64,000 nucleotides of DNA from JAXLVB01 sp044228045 (GCA_044228045.1 JBGAVQ010000001.1:33199-97198), one strand, 5' to 3'. Counted from the first letter of the stretch, positions 25,922-35,300 are shown. The notes: generated from the letters alone by a model not told the origin. Numbers and translations: made by a program.

Positions 25922-26968
25922 ATGGCACAAATCAACTTTGGTGGCGTAGAAGAAGAAGTAGTAACCCGGGAAGAATTTCCGTTGGAGAAAGCTCGTGAAG
26001 TCCTTAGTAATGAGACCATCGCCGTGATTGGTTATGGCGTACAAGGCCCAGGCCAAAGCCTCAACATGAAAGACAACGGGTTCAACGTCATCGTAGGACA
26101 ACGTAAAGGTGGTAAAAGCTGGGACAAAGCCGTGTCTGATGGCTGGGTACCAGGCAAAGACCTTTTTGAAATCGAAGAAGCACTTGATAAAGGAACAATT
26201 ATTTGTTACTTGCTGTCAGATGCCGCACAAATCGAGAACTGGCCTACCGTAAAAAGCCACCTCACAGCAGGTAAAACATTGTATTTTTCACATGGCTTTG
26301 GCATAACCTACAAAGACCAAACGGGCATTGTTCCACCTGCAGATGTGGACGTAATTTTGGTTGCTCCCAAAGGATCTGGCACATCGCTTCGTCGTTTGTT
26401 TGTAGAAGGCAAAGGCCTTAACTCATCGTTTGCGATTTTCCAAGATGCCTCGGGTCACGCTCGTGAAAAATGTATCGCCATGGGTATAGGGGTAGGCTCG
26501 GGTTATTTGTTCGAGACTGACTTTTACCGTGAAGTTACCTCTGACCTTACGGGTGAGCGTGGTACACTAATGGGCTGTATTCAAGGTATTTTTGCTGCCC
26601 AGTACGAAGTGTTGCGCTCAAACGGCCACTCGCCAAGCGAAGCCTTCAACGAAACTGTTGAAGAACTTACGCAGTCGTTGATGCCTCTTGTGGCCGAAAA
26701 CGGCATGGACTGGATGTATGCCAACTGCTCAACTACTGCCCAGCGTGGTGCTTTGGACTGGTGGAAGCCCTTCCGTGATGCCACCAAGCCAGTTTTTGAG
26801 GCATTATACAACTCTGTAAAATCTGGCGAGCAAGCACGTATCTCTATTACCCGTAACTCGCAACCAGATTATCGTGAAAAATTAGAAGTAGAATTGGCCG
26901 AACTTCGTGAGTCTGAAATGTGGCGTGCTGGCAAAGCCGTGCGTAGTTTGAGACCGGAACGGAGTTAG
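25922..26968 (+). CDS. ilvC: Ketol-acid reductoisomerase
   Basis: 348 residues. The NADPH-binding Rossmann motif is GYGVQGPGQSLNMKDNG (about 38-54), followed by VIVGQRKGGKSW. The knotted C-terminal domain has the metal-ligand region with ETVEELTQSLMPLVAENGMDW, matching class I size. It rearranges and reduces acetolactate and acetohydroxybutyrate. The glycine motif reads GPGQ rather than the more common GHAH/GHAQ, as in a subset of Bacteroidota and plant-type enzymes. It is last in the ilv operon; a terminator follows 29 bp later. Confidence 0.94.
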   Translation: MAQINFGGVEEEVVTREEFPLEKAREVLSNETIAVIGYGVQGPGQSLNMKDNGFNVIVGQRKGGKSWDKAVSDGWVPGKDLFEIEEALDKGTIICYLLSDAAQIENWPTVKSHLTAGKTLYFSHGFGITYKDQTGIVPPADVDVILVAPKGSGTSLRRLFVEGKGLNSSFAIFQDASGHAREKCIAMGIGVGSGYLFETDFYREVTSDLTGERGTLMGCIQGIFAAQYEVLRSNGHSPSEAFNETVEELTQSLMPLVAENGMDWMYANCSTTAQRGALDWWKPFRDATKPVFEALYNSVKSGEQARISITRNSQPDYREKLEVELAELRESEMWRAGKAVRSLRPERS

Positions 26969-26997
26969 AATATCTCACTTTTTAGAAGTAAACATTT

Positions 26998-27029
26998 ATC
27001 CCCCGTTTTGTCAATTCGGGGGATTTTTT
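26998..27029 (+). terminator. ilv operon terminator
   Basis: ATCCCCCG (26998-27005) and CGGGGGAT (27017-27024) then six Ts. It lies just before the IS4-element insertion site. Confidence 0.9.
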
Positions 27030-27040
27030 ATAGAAATTTA

Positions 27041-27051
27041 AGGGGATGACT
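27041..27051. repeat. Left 11-bp target site duplication of the IS element
   Basis: AGGGGATGACT, repeated exactly at 28280-28290. Confidence 0.85.
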
Positions 27052-27084
27052 ACTGAACCCGAAGAAAATTGTCAGATAAAACAA

Positions 27085-27126
27085 AAAGGCTGAAATTTGA
27101 AGTGCTCAAACAACAAATCAGCCTTT
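27085..27126 (+). promoter_or_regulatory. Hairpin in the IS leader
   Basis: AAAGGCTGA (27085-27093) and TCAGCCTTT (27118-27126), with extra pairing TTTG/CAAA inside, lie just before the transposase start at 27131. Several IS4 relatives carry a stem here that limits transposase expression from outside transcription; that role is inferred. Confidence 0.6.
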
Positions 27127-27130
27127 AAGA

Positions 27131-28278
27131 ATGAAGAAACTCATTAGGGACGAATCGGAGCGCCGAAGCGATTATCAAATTGCTTGATAAAATTCCATTA
27201 GCGACGAATTTAGCACGCAAGAAATTTATTTCTTCGTTTTTATTGGGAGTAATAGATAGCAGGAAAGTACAATTTAATGAAGTAGCTTTGCATATAGAAT
27301 CTGATGCCAAATCGGACCGCCGATGCGGTTGAATCAATTGAACGTAGAATACAGTCGTTTTTTAGAGACTATGAATTTGATTACGATCAGGTTTGCTTAC
27401 TTTTAGCTCTATTTTTGCCAAGGGGTAAAGTCAGTCTTTCGATAGATAGGACGGAATGGGATTTTGGGAATTACCAATGTAACATTCTGATGATAGTGGC
27501 AAAAAATGGTTCAGTAGGGATTCCCTTATACTGGTCATTATTAAATAATAATTCGGGCAATAGTAATGGCAAAGATCGTATTGATTTGTTATCGAAATTG
27601 CTAAACGTTATTGGAAAAGAAAGAATTGGCGTGATTGTTGGCGACAGAGAATTTATAGGGATTGAATGGATTAAATATTTGAAATTCAATGGTATAAATT
27701 TTTGTATGCGCCTTCCCAAAAGTCATTTACTTACATTAAAGAACGGCATTTGTTATTCGATTCAAGAATTACTCAACACACAAACAGAGCGTTGTTTTCA
27801 AGACTGCCAAGTGGATGGGGTTTGGTGTAATACGATGGTAAAAAAATTAAGCAGTGGCGATTTTTTATTTTTAATTGGCAACTTACCTGCTAAACAGTTA
27901 GGAGGATTTTATCGAAGACGATGGTGTATAGAAGTGCTATTTCAGACGTTTAAAGAACGGGGATTTGATTTGGAATCTACGCATTTAAAGTGTAGCCAAA
28001 AACTGAGCAAGTTATTAGTATTTGTCAGCATTTCGGTAGCTATTTGTGTGAAATTTGGAGAGACTTATATTAGCAAAGTACAAAAAATAAAAATTCAAAA
28101 AAACGGCTATCAGTCACGTAGTTTTTTTAGACAAGGAATTGACGTACTACGTCGAAGGCTCAAAAATACCAATATGGATTTTGTAAACCTCTGCAAAGAG
28201 TATGTAAGAAAAATAATTAGATGGATTGATATTCAAATTGCTTATAATCAAATAGTTACAAAAAATATTCGGGCTTAG
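27131..28278 (+). pseudogene. IS4-family DDE transposase, disrupted by two 13-bp insertions
   Basis: The reading frame starts at ATG 27131 (MKKLIRDE), continues in the +1 frame (AIIKLLDKIPLATNLARKKF...) and then in the next +1 frame (AVESIERRIQSFFRDYEF...). Removing 27155-27167 and 27312-27324 (13 bases each) joins all three into one frame of about 373 codons. Catalytic Asp codons are at about 27445 (SIDRTEWD) and 27643 (VGDREF), and Glu at 27931 inside Y-x2-R-x3-E-x6-K (YRRRWCIEVLFQTFK). The C-terminal 324 codons from ATG 27304 remain open but lack the N-terminus. Confidence 0.85.
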
Positions 28279-28279
28279 T

Positions 28280-28290
28280 AGGGGATGACT
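28280..28290. repeat. Right 11-bp target site duplication of the IS element
   Basis: AGGGGATGACT, an exact copy of 27041-27051. The 150 bp between it and the next gene hold no ORF I trust. Confidence 0.85.
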
Positions 28291-28443
28291 AAAAGATTTA
28301 CAAAGTTCAAAGAGTAGGTACTTCTCTTGCCCTGCACACAAAGCTTATAGATTTATGCTGAGCATAGCCCAAATAAACCACAAAATCGGAGTGCCAAACA
28401 GCCTCAATTATGCAAATTAGCTGGCCTTTTCGCAAACATAATG

Positions 28444-29475
28444 TTATTGGTCGTTATTCATTTGTTTGATGGCCAATGTGTTCAAAAAATCTTTTGGTTG
28501 GTCTGTATAAAAGAGTATTGTATCAGTTTGCCTCTTCATTCCAAAAAATTTACTTACTTGAACAGGTTTGTTTAGATATATAATACAGTTATGCTCTTCC
28601 AAATTGCCTAATAAAGCCATTTTTACAAACATTTTATTCTCCGGAATTTTATTTGAGAATTCTACTTTTTTTATGTTGTTATAACTAAGAATTACTTCAG
28701 CAGCAAGTCCATTGTAAATATTAATATTTTCCATTTCCAAAGTTATAAGTCTTGATTTTAAAGCTCTTATGTGAGCGAAAATTTGCACACAAGTATAAAC
28801 ACTTAACCCAGTAGTTAGCCAAGCAAGTGTTTTGTTACACAAGCTTAAAAGCAAATGAGTAGCCGTAGTTTCTATGAGTAAGATGAATATCAGCATATAC
28901 AAAAGTGCTACGATACCGTTATCTTTATGAGTACTAAATGTTGTTTTATAGTCTGCTTTTGCCTTTTTTGCCCAAGAAAATGCGTAGTAAACACAGGCAA
29001 TTTCGGCGGCAAAAAAAGCAGCTATTTTTTCATTGCCTGTTACTTTATGCAAAATCTTTCGGGTAAGTATCAAAAAATCTATGTTATGATGACTTTTTTT
29101 GACTTCTTGATTGGCCATATAAAAACTTCTACCAACCCAAATCAGTAAGCCTGTTTCAAGAATAGGATAAGCAAACGTTTTGATATAATACAAAACAATA
29201 GTGGTTTGACTATCTAAGATAAAACCTGAAACAATCAAACTCACAAGAAATATTCTTAAAACGGTACTTTTACTTGTACCACTTTTCCTTATAGAGAGAT
29301 AATACAGCAAAGGGGCAACAAATAGCATATCAATAAGTATTGCGTTTGAAAGCAACTCTCTGTTAAACACAAATTTTTCGGTTTGTGTAACCCCAAAACT
29401 ACTTATTGCCACGAGAACTTGTAGCCCTAAGGCAATAAGCCAATTGGGTTTTCTAATTTCAGATGTTATGGTCAT
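28444..29475 (-). CDS. Unknown multi-pass membrane protein
   Basis: 343 residues from ATG 29475 (MTITSEIRKPNWLIALGLQV); an ATG at 29517 would add 14 hydrophilic residues. Hydrophobic segments occur near 12-32, 45-62, 75-92, 95-120, about 190-215 and 220-245, followed by a soluble C-terminal part of about 100 residues with strands (LAAEVILSYNNIKKVEFSNK, CIIYLNKPVQVSKFFGM). The C-terminal part reads like a small PH-like or bPH fold, unproven. No family is recognised. It is on the opposite strand to the flanking ilv genes, AT-rich compared with them, and lies next to the IS; it may be an accessory gene inserted between ilvC and ilvA. Confidence 0.6.
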   Translation of the reverse strand: MTITSEIRKPNWLIALGLQVLVAISSFGVTQTEKFVFNRELLSNAILIDMLFVAPLLYYLSIRKSGTSKSTVLRIFLVSLIVSGFILDSQTTIVLYYIKTFAYPILETGLLIWVGRSFYMANQEVKKSHHNIDFLILTRKILHKVTGNEKIAAFFAAEIACVYYAFSWAKKAKADYKTTFSTHKDNGIVALLYMLIFILLIETTATHLLLSLCNKTLAWLTTGLSVYTCVQIFAHIRALKSRLITLEMENINIYNGLAAEVILSYNNIKKVEFSNKIPENKMFVKMALLGNLEEHNCIIYLNKPVQVSKFFGMKRQTDTILFYTDQPKDFLNTLAIKQMNNDQ

Positions 29476-29827
29476 ATAAATGCATTTATTGTTTTTATTA
29501 ATAACGGTCGCACTCACTCAATAACTTGCGGCTATGCAGCCTACCTACGAAGTTAAGTATAAAAAAGAATTCTCTAAAAACTTGCGATAATCCAACATGA
29601 ATGCGATTCTTTGTAGCGAGTAATGCCATATCTAAGCAGCCAGAAAAACACTTTCTCAACCAATTTGCTTACATTTTTAGTATGTTTGCGCTATCTGATT
29701 GATTATAATCATAAAGATATGTATTTGGGTGAGAAAGTTATTTCTTCACACAAAGCAATATCATTCATTACCGCTTATCAAAAACTAAACATTCCGACAA
29801 AAACATTCATAGCGGAATATTGAAAAT
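29476..29827. other. 352-bp region upstream of ilvA: leader and promoter
   Basis: Holds a TAnnTTTG match TATGTTTG (29681-29688) 140 bp before ilvA without TTG at the right distance. Inverted arms ACTTTCTCA (29650-29658) and TGAGAAAGT (29730-29738) flank it. A hairpin GTGAGAAA-GTTA-TTTCTTCAC (29729-29749) follows. A 34-codon frame (29719-29823) ends 4 bases before the ilvA ATG. Confidence 0.4.
29719..29823 (+). CDS. Possible upstream ORF coupled to ilvA
   Basis: ATG 29719 opens 34 codons beginning MYLGEKVISSHKAISFIT, ending at TGA 29821-29823, 4 bases before the ilvA ATG. It contains five Ile and three Thr but no clustered run, so a leader-peptide role is weakly supported. The same frame is open further upstream to an ATG at 29623, across the presumed promoter. 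Translational coupling to ilvA is possible. It may equally be chance. Confidence 0.22.
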   Translation: MYLGEKVISSHKAISFITAYQKLNIPTKTFIAEY

Positions 29828-31075
29828 ATGGACTTCCCTACCTTCGACAACATCCTCCAAGCAGCCGAGCGCATTCGTAAGGTGGTCAAACACACCGACT
29901 TAGAGCAGAACCTTAATTTCTCCGAACGCTATCAGGCCAATATTTACTTCAAGCGTGAAGATTTGCAGGTGGTACGCTCGTATAAGATTAGGGGGGCCTA
30001 CAACAAAATGGCGAGCCTATCGGCGGAGTCAATGAACAAGGGCGTTGTGTGTGCCAGCGCAGGTAACCACGCTCAGGGCGTTGCGTATGCCTGTAAGCAT
30101 CTCGGTGTAAAAGGCACTATTTTTATGCCCAGCACCACACCAGCCCAAAAAGTAAAACAGGTCAAGCTATTCGGCAAAGAGCAAATAGAAGTAGTGCTGA
30201 TTGGAGACACCTTCGACGACGCTTACGCCGCCGCTCGTACTTTCTGCAACGAGCATGAGGCCGTATTTATTCATCCCTTCGACGACGTGCAAGTAATGGA
30301 AGGGCAAGGTACAGTAGGCCTCGAAATCTTTCGAGATGCCGACTTCAAGATAGACTACTTGCTCTTTGCGATTGGAGGCGGGGGTTTGGCTTCGGGGGTT
30401 TCTACGGTGTTTAAGCAACTTAGCCCTAATACCAAACTCATTGGTGTAGAGCCAGTTGGCTCACCTACCATGCATAAGGCGTTTGAAGAAGGCAAGGTAG
30501 TAACGCTTTCAGAGATTGATAAATTTGTGGATGGGGCTGCTGTAAAACGGGCGGGCGAAACAACCTTTGAGGTATGTCGCAAAAATTTAGACGATATTTT
30601 GCTCATTCCCGAAGGCAAGGTTTGCTCTGCTATCTTGCAACTTTACAACGAAGAAGCCATCGTAGCCGAACCAGCAGGAGCACTGACCATAGCCGCCCTC
30701 GACCAGATCAAAGACGAAATCAAAGGGAAAGACGTGGTGTTGCTTATTGGTGGTGGCAACAACGACATCACCCGTACCGAAGAAATAAAGGAACGTTCCC
30801 TCATTTACGAAGGGCTCAAACATTATTTTATCATTCGTTTTCCACAACGGGCTGGGGCTTTTCGGGATTTTCTGAATCATGTGTTGGGTGCTACCGACGA
30901 CATTGCCTATTTTGAATATTCTAAAAAAACAGCTCGTGAGCGAGGCCCTGCCTTGGTGGGGATCGAACTCAAAAGTAAAGACGATTTCCAGCCACTACTC
31001 GACCGCATGGCGCAGTACAACATTCAGTACCAATACATCAACGACAAACCTGATTTGTTTGAATTTTTGATTTAA
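29828..31075 (+). CDS. ilvA: Threonine dehydratase (threonine deaminase)
   Basis: 415 residues. The PLP lysine is K53 in SYKIRGAYNK; a phosphate-binding GGGGLASG (in AIGGGGLASGVSTV) follows. The C-terminal 85 residues (LKHYFIIRFPQRAGAFRDFL...) form one ACT-like domain, the shorter regulated form (two such domains in the E. coli enzyme). It makes 2-oxobutyrate from threonine, feeding IlvB/N with the isoleucine precursor. It is separated from ilvC by the IS and an opposite-strand gene. Three tiny ORFs and folA follow on the same strand. Confidence 0.93.
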   Translation: MDFPTFDNILQAAERIRKVVKHTDLEQNLNFSERYQANIYFKREDLQVVRSYKIRGAYNKMASLSAESMNKGVVCASAGNHAQGVAYACKHLGVKGTIFMPSTTPAQKVKQVKLFGKEQIEVVLIGDTFDDAYAAARTFCNEHEAVFIHPFDDVQVMEGQGTVGLEIFRDADFKIDYLLFAIGGGGLASGVSTVFKQLSPNTKLIGVEPVGSPTMHKAFEEGKVVTLSEIDKFVDGAAVKRAGETTFEVCRKNLDDILLIPEGKVCSAILQLYNEEAIVAEPAGALTIAALDQIKDEIKGKDVVLLIGGGNNDITRTEEIKERSLIYEGLKHYFIIRFPQRAGAFRDFLNHVLGATDDIAYFEYSKKTARERGPALVGIELKSKDDFQPLLDRMAQYNIQYQYINDKPDLFEFLI

Positions 31076-31085
31076 TCTCTAAGCC

Positions 31086-31307
31086 ATGAGCGAAAAAGAA
31101 TACCAAGAAATACGTGAACAAATTTTCTTTTTGAAACAAATTCTTGACTTCCATAATCAACAAGTTGAGCAGGGTAGATTTCTGTACGGCATGACCAAAG
31201 AAGAATCGCTGGAGTATCGTTTGGATGCGATGGAAGAAATTGCTAACTTAGAGAGAAAACTTCGTAAAAACGAACAAGAAGATGGATTTTCTAAACCTAA
31301 TTCGTGA
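31086..31307 (+). CDS. Small charged helical protein of unknown function
   Basis: 73 residues, no signal or membrane segment: MSEKEYQEIREQIFFLKQIL...GMTKEESLEYRLDAMEEIANLERKLRKN. Predicted to be mostly coiled helix. The ATG is 10 bp after the ilvA stop. It overlaps the next ORF by 26 bp in another frame. No family is recognised. Confidence 0.55.
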   Translation: MSEKEYQEIREQIFFLKQILDFHNQQVEQGRFLYGMTKEESLEYRLDAMEEIANLERKLRKNEQEDGFSKPNS

Positions 31308-31494
31308 GCAAGCAGTAGGATATACTGCCCTTATTACCCCAGAGGAAAAACAGGCTTTTTTGCAAACTCAATTAGAAGCCTTAGCTAATTTTGCGCCCGA
31401 TGAGCAATTAGCTCATTTGAAAGCAATAAAAACATACGCTGCTGAACTAAGTAATAAAATTCAACAAGAAAAAACGACTACCCTTGTCGCTTAA
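31282..31494 (+). CDS. Small helical protein of unknown function
   Basis: 70 residues, MDFLNLIREQAVGYTALITP then EEKQAFLQTQLEALANFAPDE. Overlaps the upstream ORF by 26 bp, suggesting coupling. Its LITPEEKQAFLQTQLEAL resembles SLSAEDKADFNEQLQTF in the next ORF, so the two could be paralogues. No family is recognised. Confidence 0.55.
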   Translation: MDFLNLIREQAVGYTALITPEEKQAFLQTQLEALANFAPDEQLAHLKAIKTYAAELSNKIQQEKTTTLVA

Positions 31495-31508
31495 TCTTTG
31501 TATTATCC

Positions 31509-31745
31509 ATGCCTCAATTCGATTTCAGACGATACCACATTCGCTCTATCAACGCCCACGATGCCGCCGAGCGTGCCGCCATTAACCAAGAGCTGAAAGA
31601 CCTTTACGCTTCGCTCTCGGCAGAAGACAAAGCGGACTTTAATGAACAATTGCAAACTTTTATGATTCAACAGTACAAAACTATTGGCTCTGAGTATCAG
31701 GCCATTAAAGATAGCGGTGCATTGGATAATACGATTGAAAATTAA
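31509..31745 (+). CDS. Small helical protein of unknown function
   Basis: 78 residues: MPQFDFRRYHIRSINAHDAA, then ERAAINQELKDLYASLSAED and KADFNEQLQTFMIQQYKTIG. Hydrophilic and mostly helical, no export signal. It begins 14 bp after the previous stop and ends 12 bp before folA, so it is in the same transcript. No family is recognised. Confidence 0.55.
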   Translation: MPQFDFRRYHIRSINAHDAAERAAINQELKDLYASLSAEDKADFNEQLQTFMIQQYKTIGSEYQAIKDSGALDNTIEN

Positions 31746-31757
31746 CCAGTTGCACCC

Positions 31758-32282
31758 ATGACAAATGAGGTTGCCATTATTGTAGCAGTGGCTCAAAACG
31801 GCGTTATTGGTGGCAATAACCAGTTACTTTGGCATTTGCCGGCTGACATGAAGCATTTTAAAACCATCACCACGGGACATACCGTCGTGATGGGACGCAA
31901 AACTTATGAATCTATTGGCAGACCGTTGCCTAACAGGGTTAATGTCGTTATTTCGAGGAATCCAGATTTTAAAGTAGAAGGATGCACGGTTGTAGCTTCA
32001 TTGGAAGAAGCTATTACTCCCCAATCACTCAATACCCACCACTCGATTCTCACCCGTCACACTACTATATTTATTATAGGTGGTGCCGAAATTTACCGTC
32101 AAGCGTTGCCTTTTACAGATAAGATTTACCTCACCGAAGTAAAGGCTTCATTTGAAGGAGACACCTATTTTCCTATATTGAACCCCGAGGAGTGGCAAGA
32201 AATCGCAAGAAACCCTCACACCGCCGACGAAAAAAACCTATATGACTACGATTTTGTTGAGATAGTGAGAGTTCGGCGTTAA
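31758..32282 (+). CDS. folA: Dihydrofolate reductase
   Basis: 174 residues: VAIIVAVAQNGVIGGNNQLL, WHLPADMKHFKTITTGHTVV, MGRKTYESIGRPLPNRVNVV form the standard DHFR core, with FIIGGAEIYRQALPFTDKIYLTEV later. It reduces dihydrofolate to tetrahydrofolate using NADPH. Length is close to the common chromosomal form (159-175), with a slightly longer loop around 80-95 (TPQSLNTHHSILTRHTT). It is last in the ilvA-led run of genes. Confidence 0.95.
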   Translation: MTNEVAIIVAVAQNGVIGGNNQLLWHLPADMKHFKTITTGHTVVMGRKTYESIGRPLPNRVNVVISRNPDFKVEGCTVVASLEEAITPQSLNTHHSILTRHTTIFIIGGAEIYRQALPFTDKIYLTEVKASFEGDTYFPILNPEEWQEIARNPHTADEKNLYDYDFVEIVRVRR

Positions 32283-32294
32283 TAGAGTGTAAAT

Positions 32295-32358
32295 TTATAG
32301 CCCCTATATCCCCGGAGGGGACATTAAAAACGCTCCCTTAGGGGTTGGGGGCTTATAA
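32295..32358. repeat. Intergenic CCCC/GGGG palindromic repeat
   Basis: Outer arms TTATAGCCCC (32295-32304) and GGGGGCTTATAA (near 32347-32358) enclose two inner hairpins CCCC-GGA-GGGG (32311-32321 approx.) and CCCTTAGGGG. Similar CCCC...GGGG intergenic repeats are common in Bacteroidota genomes. It lies between folA and the RND gene and could also slow or end transcription. Confidence 0.55.
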
Positions 32359-32362
32359 AACT

Positions 32363-35300
32363 ATGGCATCTCTCTCAGAAGTTAGCATCAAACGGCCCGT
32401 ATTAGCCATTGTGATGTCGCTCGTTATCATCCTGTTTGGATGGATTGGTTTTACTTCGTTGGGCATACGAGAGTATCCAAGCGTGGATCCTCCTGTTATT
32501 TCGGTATTTACTTCGTATCCGGGTGCCAATGCCGAAATCATCGAAACGCAAATCACGGAGCCACTCGAAGAATCCATTAACGGGATTGCGGGTATCCGAA
32601 CCCTGTCTTCGTCGAGTAGAGATGGACGAAGTTCTATCACAGTAGAATTTACACTCGAAACCGACCTTGAAGCTGCCGCCAACGATGTGCGAGACCGTGT
32701 TTCTCGTTCGTTGGGTAACCTGCCTCGTGACATTGACCCACCCATTGTGAGCAAAGCCGATGCCGATTCGGAACCTATTTATTTTATCAATATTAAGAGT
32801 AAGACTCGCCCAATTTTGAGTTTGAACGATATTGTGCAGCGGTCTATTCGAGAAAAACTCCAAACTGTACCGGGGGTGAGTAGTGTACAAATGTGGGGCG
32901 AAAAAAAATATGCCATGCGCCTGCGCATAGACCCCGCAAAAATGGCTGCTTACAAACTCACAGCAGTAGATATTGTAAATGCGCTAAATCGCCAGAATGT
33001 AGAACTTCCTTCGGGGAGTATTGAAGGGCTTAAAATGGAGCTATCAGTACGAACAGAAGGACGACTCACCACCGTAGATGATTTTAACAACATGGTGTTG
33101 AAGGAGGAATCTGACCGAGTAGTGAAGTTTAATGATGTAGGCTTTGCCGAATTGTCTGCCGAAAATGAGAAAACTTTAATGCGGCGAGAAGGCGTGCCAA
33201 TGGTAGCCGTGGCCGTGATTCCGCAGCCAGGGTCTAACCAAATAGATATCATCAATAATATCTACAAAAAAATGGACCAAATTAAGCGGGATTTACCCGC
33301 AGATATGGTCATCGAATTAGGCTTTGATTATACACAGTATGTGCGGGCCTCCATCAAGGAAGTAGAAGAAACCATCCTCATTGCCTTTGTGTTGGTAGCA
33401 CTCATTATCTTCGTTTTTTTACGAGACTGGCGCAGTACGATTATTCCGCTTACGGCTATTCCAACTTCATTGATTGGGGCGTTTTTTATCATGTATGTCA
33501 TGGGCTTTTCCATCAATGTACTCACGCTGTTAGGCATTGTTTTGGCAATTGGCTTGGTGGTAGATGATGCCATTGTGGTACTCGAAAACATTTATTCAAA
33601 AATTGAGGAGGGGATGTCGCCAATGGAGGCAGCCCGAGAAGGCTCGCAAGAGATTTATTTTGCGGTTATTTCTACTACTGTTACGTTGGCATCTGTGTTT
33701 TTGCCTGTAATGTTTATGGAAGGGCTTACGGGCAAACTATTTCGAGAGTTTGGTATTGTGGTAGCAGGGTCAGTTATCATTTCGGCTTTTGTGTCGCTTA
33801 CGCTTACGCCTATGCTAAGTTCAAGATTACTCAAACGCCGGCAACCGTGGTTATATCGAGTGACTGAACCATTTTTTAAATGGCTTACAGAAGCCTATCA
33901 AAACTCGCTGGCTGGTTTTATGCAAATTCGGTGGTTGGCATGGGTATTGATTTTGGGTTTTGTCGGCATCATTTATTATTTCATGAAAAACGACATAATC
34001 CCTTCTGAACTCGCCCCATTAGAAGATCGCAACGCCATTCGTATCACCACAACGGCTCAAGAAGGGGCTACCTATGAGTATATGGATGCTTATATTGACT
34101 CACTTTACAAAACAGTAGCAAGTGCGGTAGATACTACGATTCAAAGAGGTCTTATCACTATGGTTTCGCCCAGTTTTGGATCGGGTGCACAAAACTCTGG
34201 ATTTGTTAGGGTATTGCTCAAAGATGCTGACAAACGTACTGTAACCCAACAACAAGTAGTAGATACACTTACCAAGCGTATAAAGAAACTAACGGGAGCC
34301 AAAACCTTTGTGGTACAAGACCCTACCATTGGACAACGACGAGGCAACACCTTTCCTGTTCAGTTTGTGATTCAGGCCACCAGTTACGAAAAACTCAAAA
34401 TGGCTATTCCTAAAATGCTGAAAGCCGTTGGTGAAAGTGACAAGTTTCAGATGTCAGATGTGAACCTGAAATTTACCAAACCTGAACTTCGACTCGAAAT
34501 AGACCGTGATAAAGCTACCAATTTGGGAGTTTCTATTCAGGATATTGCCCAAACACTTCAACTGGGGCTGTCGGGTCGGCGGTTTGGATATTTTATCATG
34601 GATGGAAAGCAGTACCAAATTATTGGCCAGATTGACCGCACCGACCGTGACGATGTGCTGGACTTAAAGTCGCTGTATGTCCGTAACAACCGAGGTGAGC
34701 TTATTCAGATGGACAACGTAATTAAGCTCACCGAACAAAGCACACCGCCAACTTTGTTCCGGTTTAACAGGTATGTAGCCGCCACAATTTCGGCAGGTTT
34801 GGCAAAGGGAGTTACACTTGGTGAAGGTATCAAAGAAATGCGCCGCCTTGCTAAAGAAAACTTAGATGAAAGTTTTGCCACAGCCCTCGATGGGCAATCT
34901 CGTGAATTTGAAGATAGTTCGTCGAGTTTAATATTTGCCTTTGGATTAGCTTTGGTGCTGATTTACCTCATTTTGGCGGCGCAGTTTGAAAGCTTTGTTG
35001 ACCCTCTCATTATCTTACTTACCGTACCTTTAGCGGTTTGTGGTGCTCTGCTCTCATTATGGGATTTCAGCCAAACCCTCAACGTATTCTCTCAAATTGG
35101 TATCATAGTGCTGATTGGTCTGGTTACGAAAAACGGAATTTTGATTGTAGAATTTGCAAACCAACGTAAAGAAGCTGGTAGCGACAAACTTAAAGCTGTG
35201 CAAGAAGCAGCATCAGCTCGTTTTCGTCCTATCTTAATGACATCACTTTGTACTATTTTGGGTATTTTGCCTATTGCTCTTGCGCTGGGTGCTGGCTCCG

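Larger units (their letters stand above)
27052..28279 (+). mobile_element. IS4-family insertion sequence, 1228 bp
   Basis: The ends are inverted repeats: left ACTGAACCCGAA, right TTCGGGCTTAGT (reverse complement ACTAAGCCCGAA), with two mismatches in 12 and further partial similarity inward. Exact 11-bp direct repeats AGGGGATGACT (27041-27051, 28280-28290) flank it, a size typical for IS4 relatives. The single transposase gene has the family's YREK signature, and its stop codon lies in the right inverted repeat. It landed between the ilvC terminator and the following gene and disrupts no coding sequence. The transposase is broken by two short insertions, so this copy is probably immobile on its own. 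Confidence 0.9.

Noticed and set aside
27131..28278. Programmed frameshifting of the transposase
   Set aside because: Programmed sites use slippery runs at one overlap. Here two separate 13-base insertions shift the frame, and removal restores one frame, so decay by insertion is simpler.
28147..28341. Minus-strand 64-codon frame across the right end of the IS
   Set aside because: It crosses the IS boundary and the target duplication, so it is chance joining of unrelated DNA.
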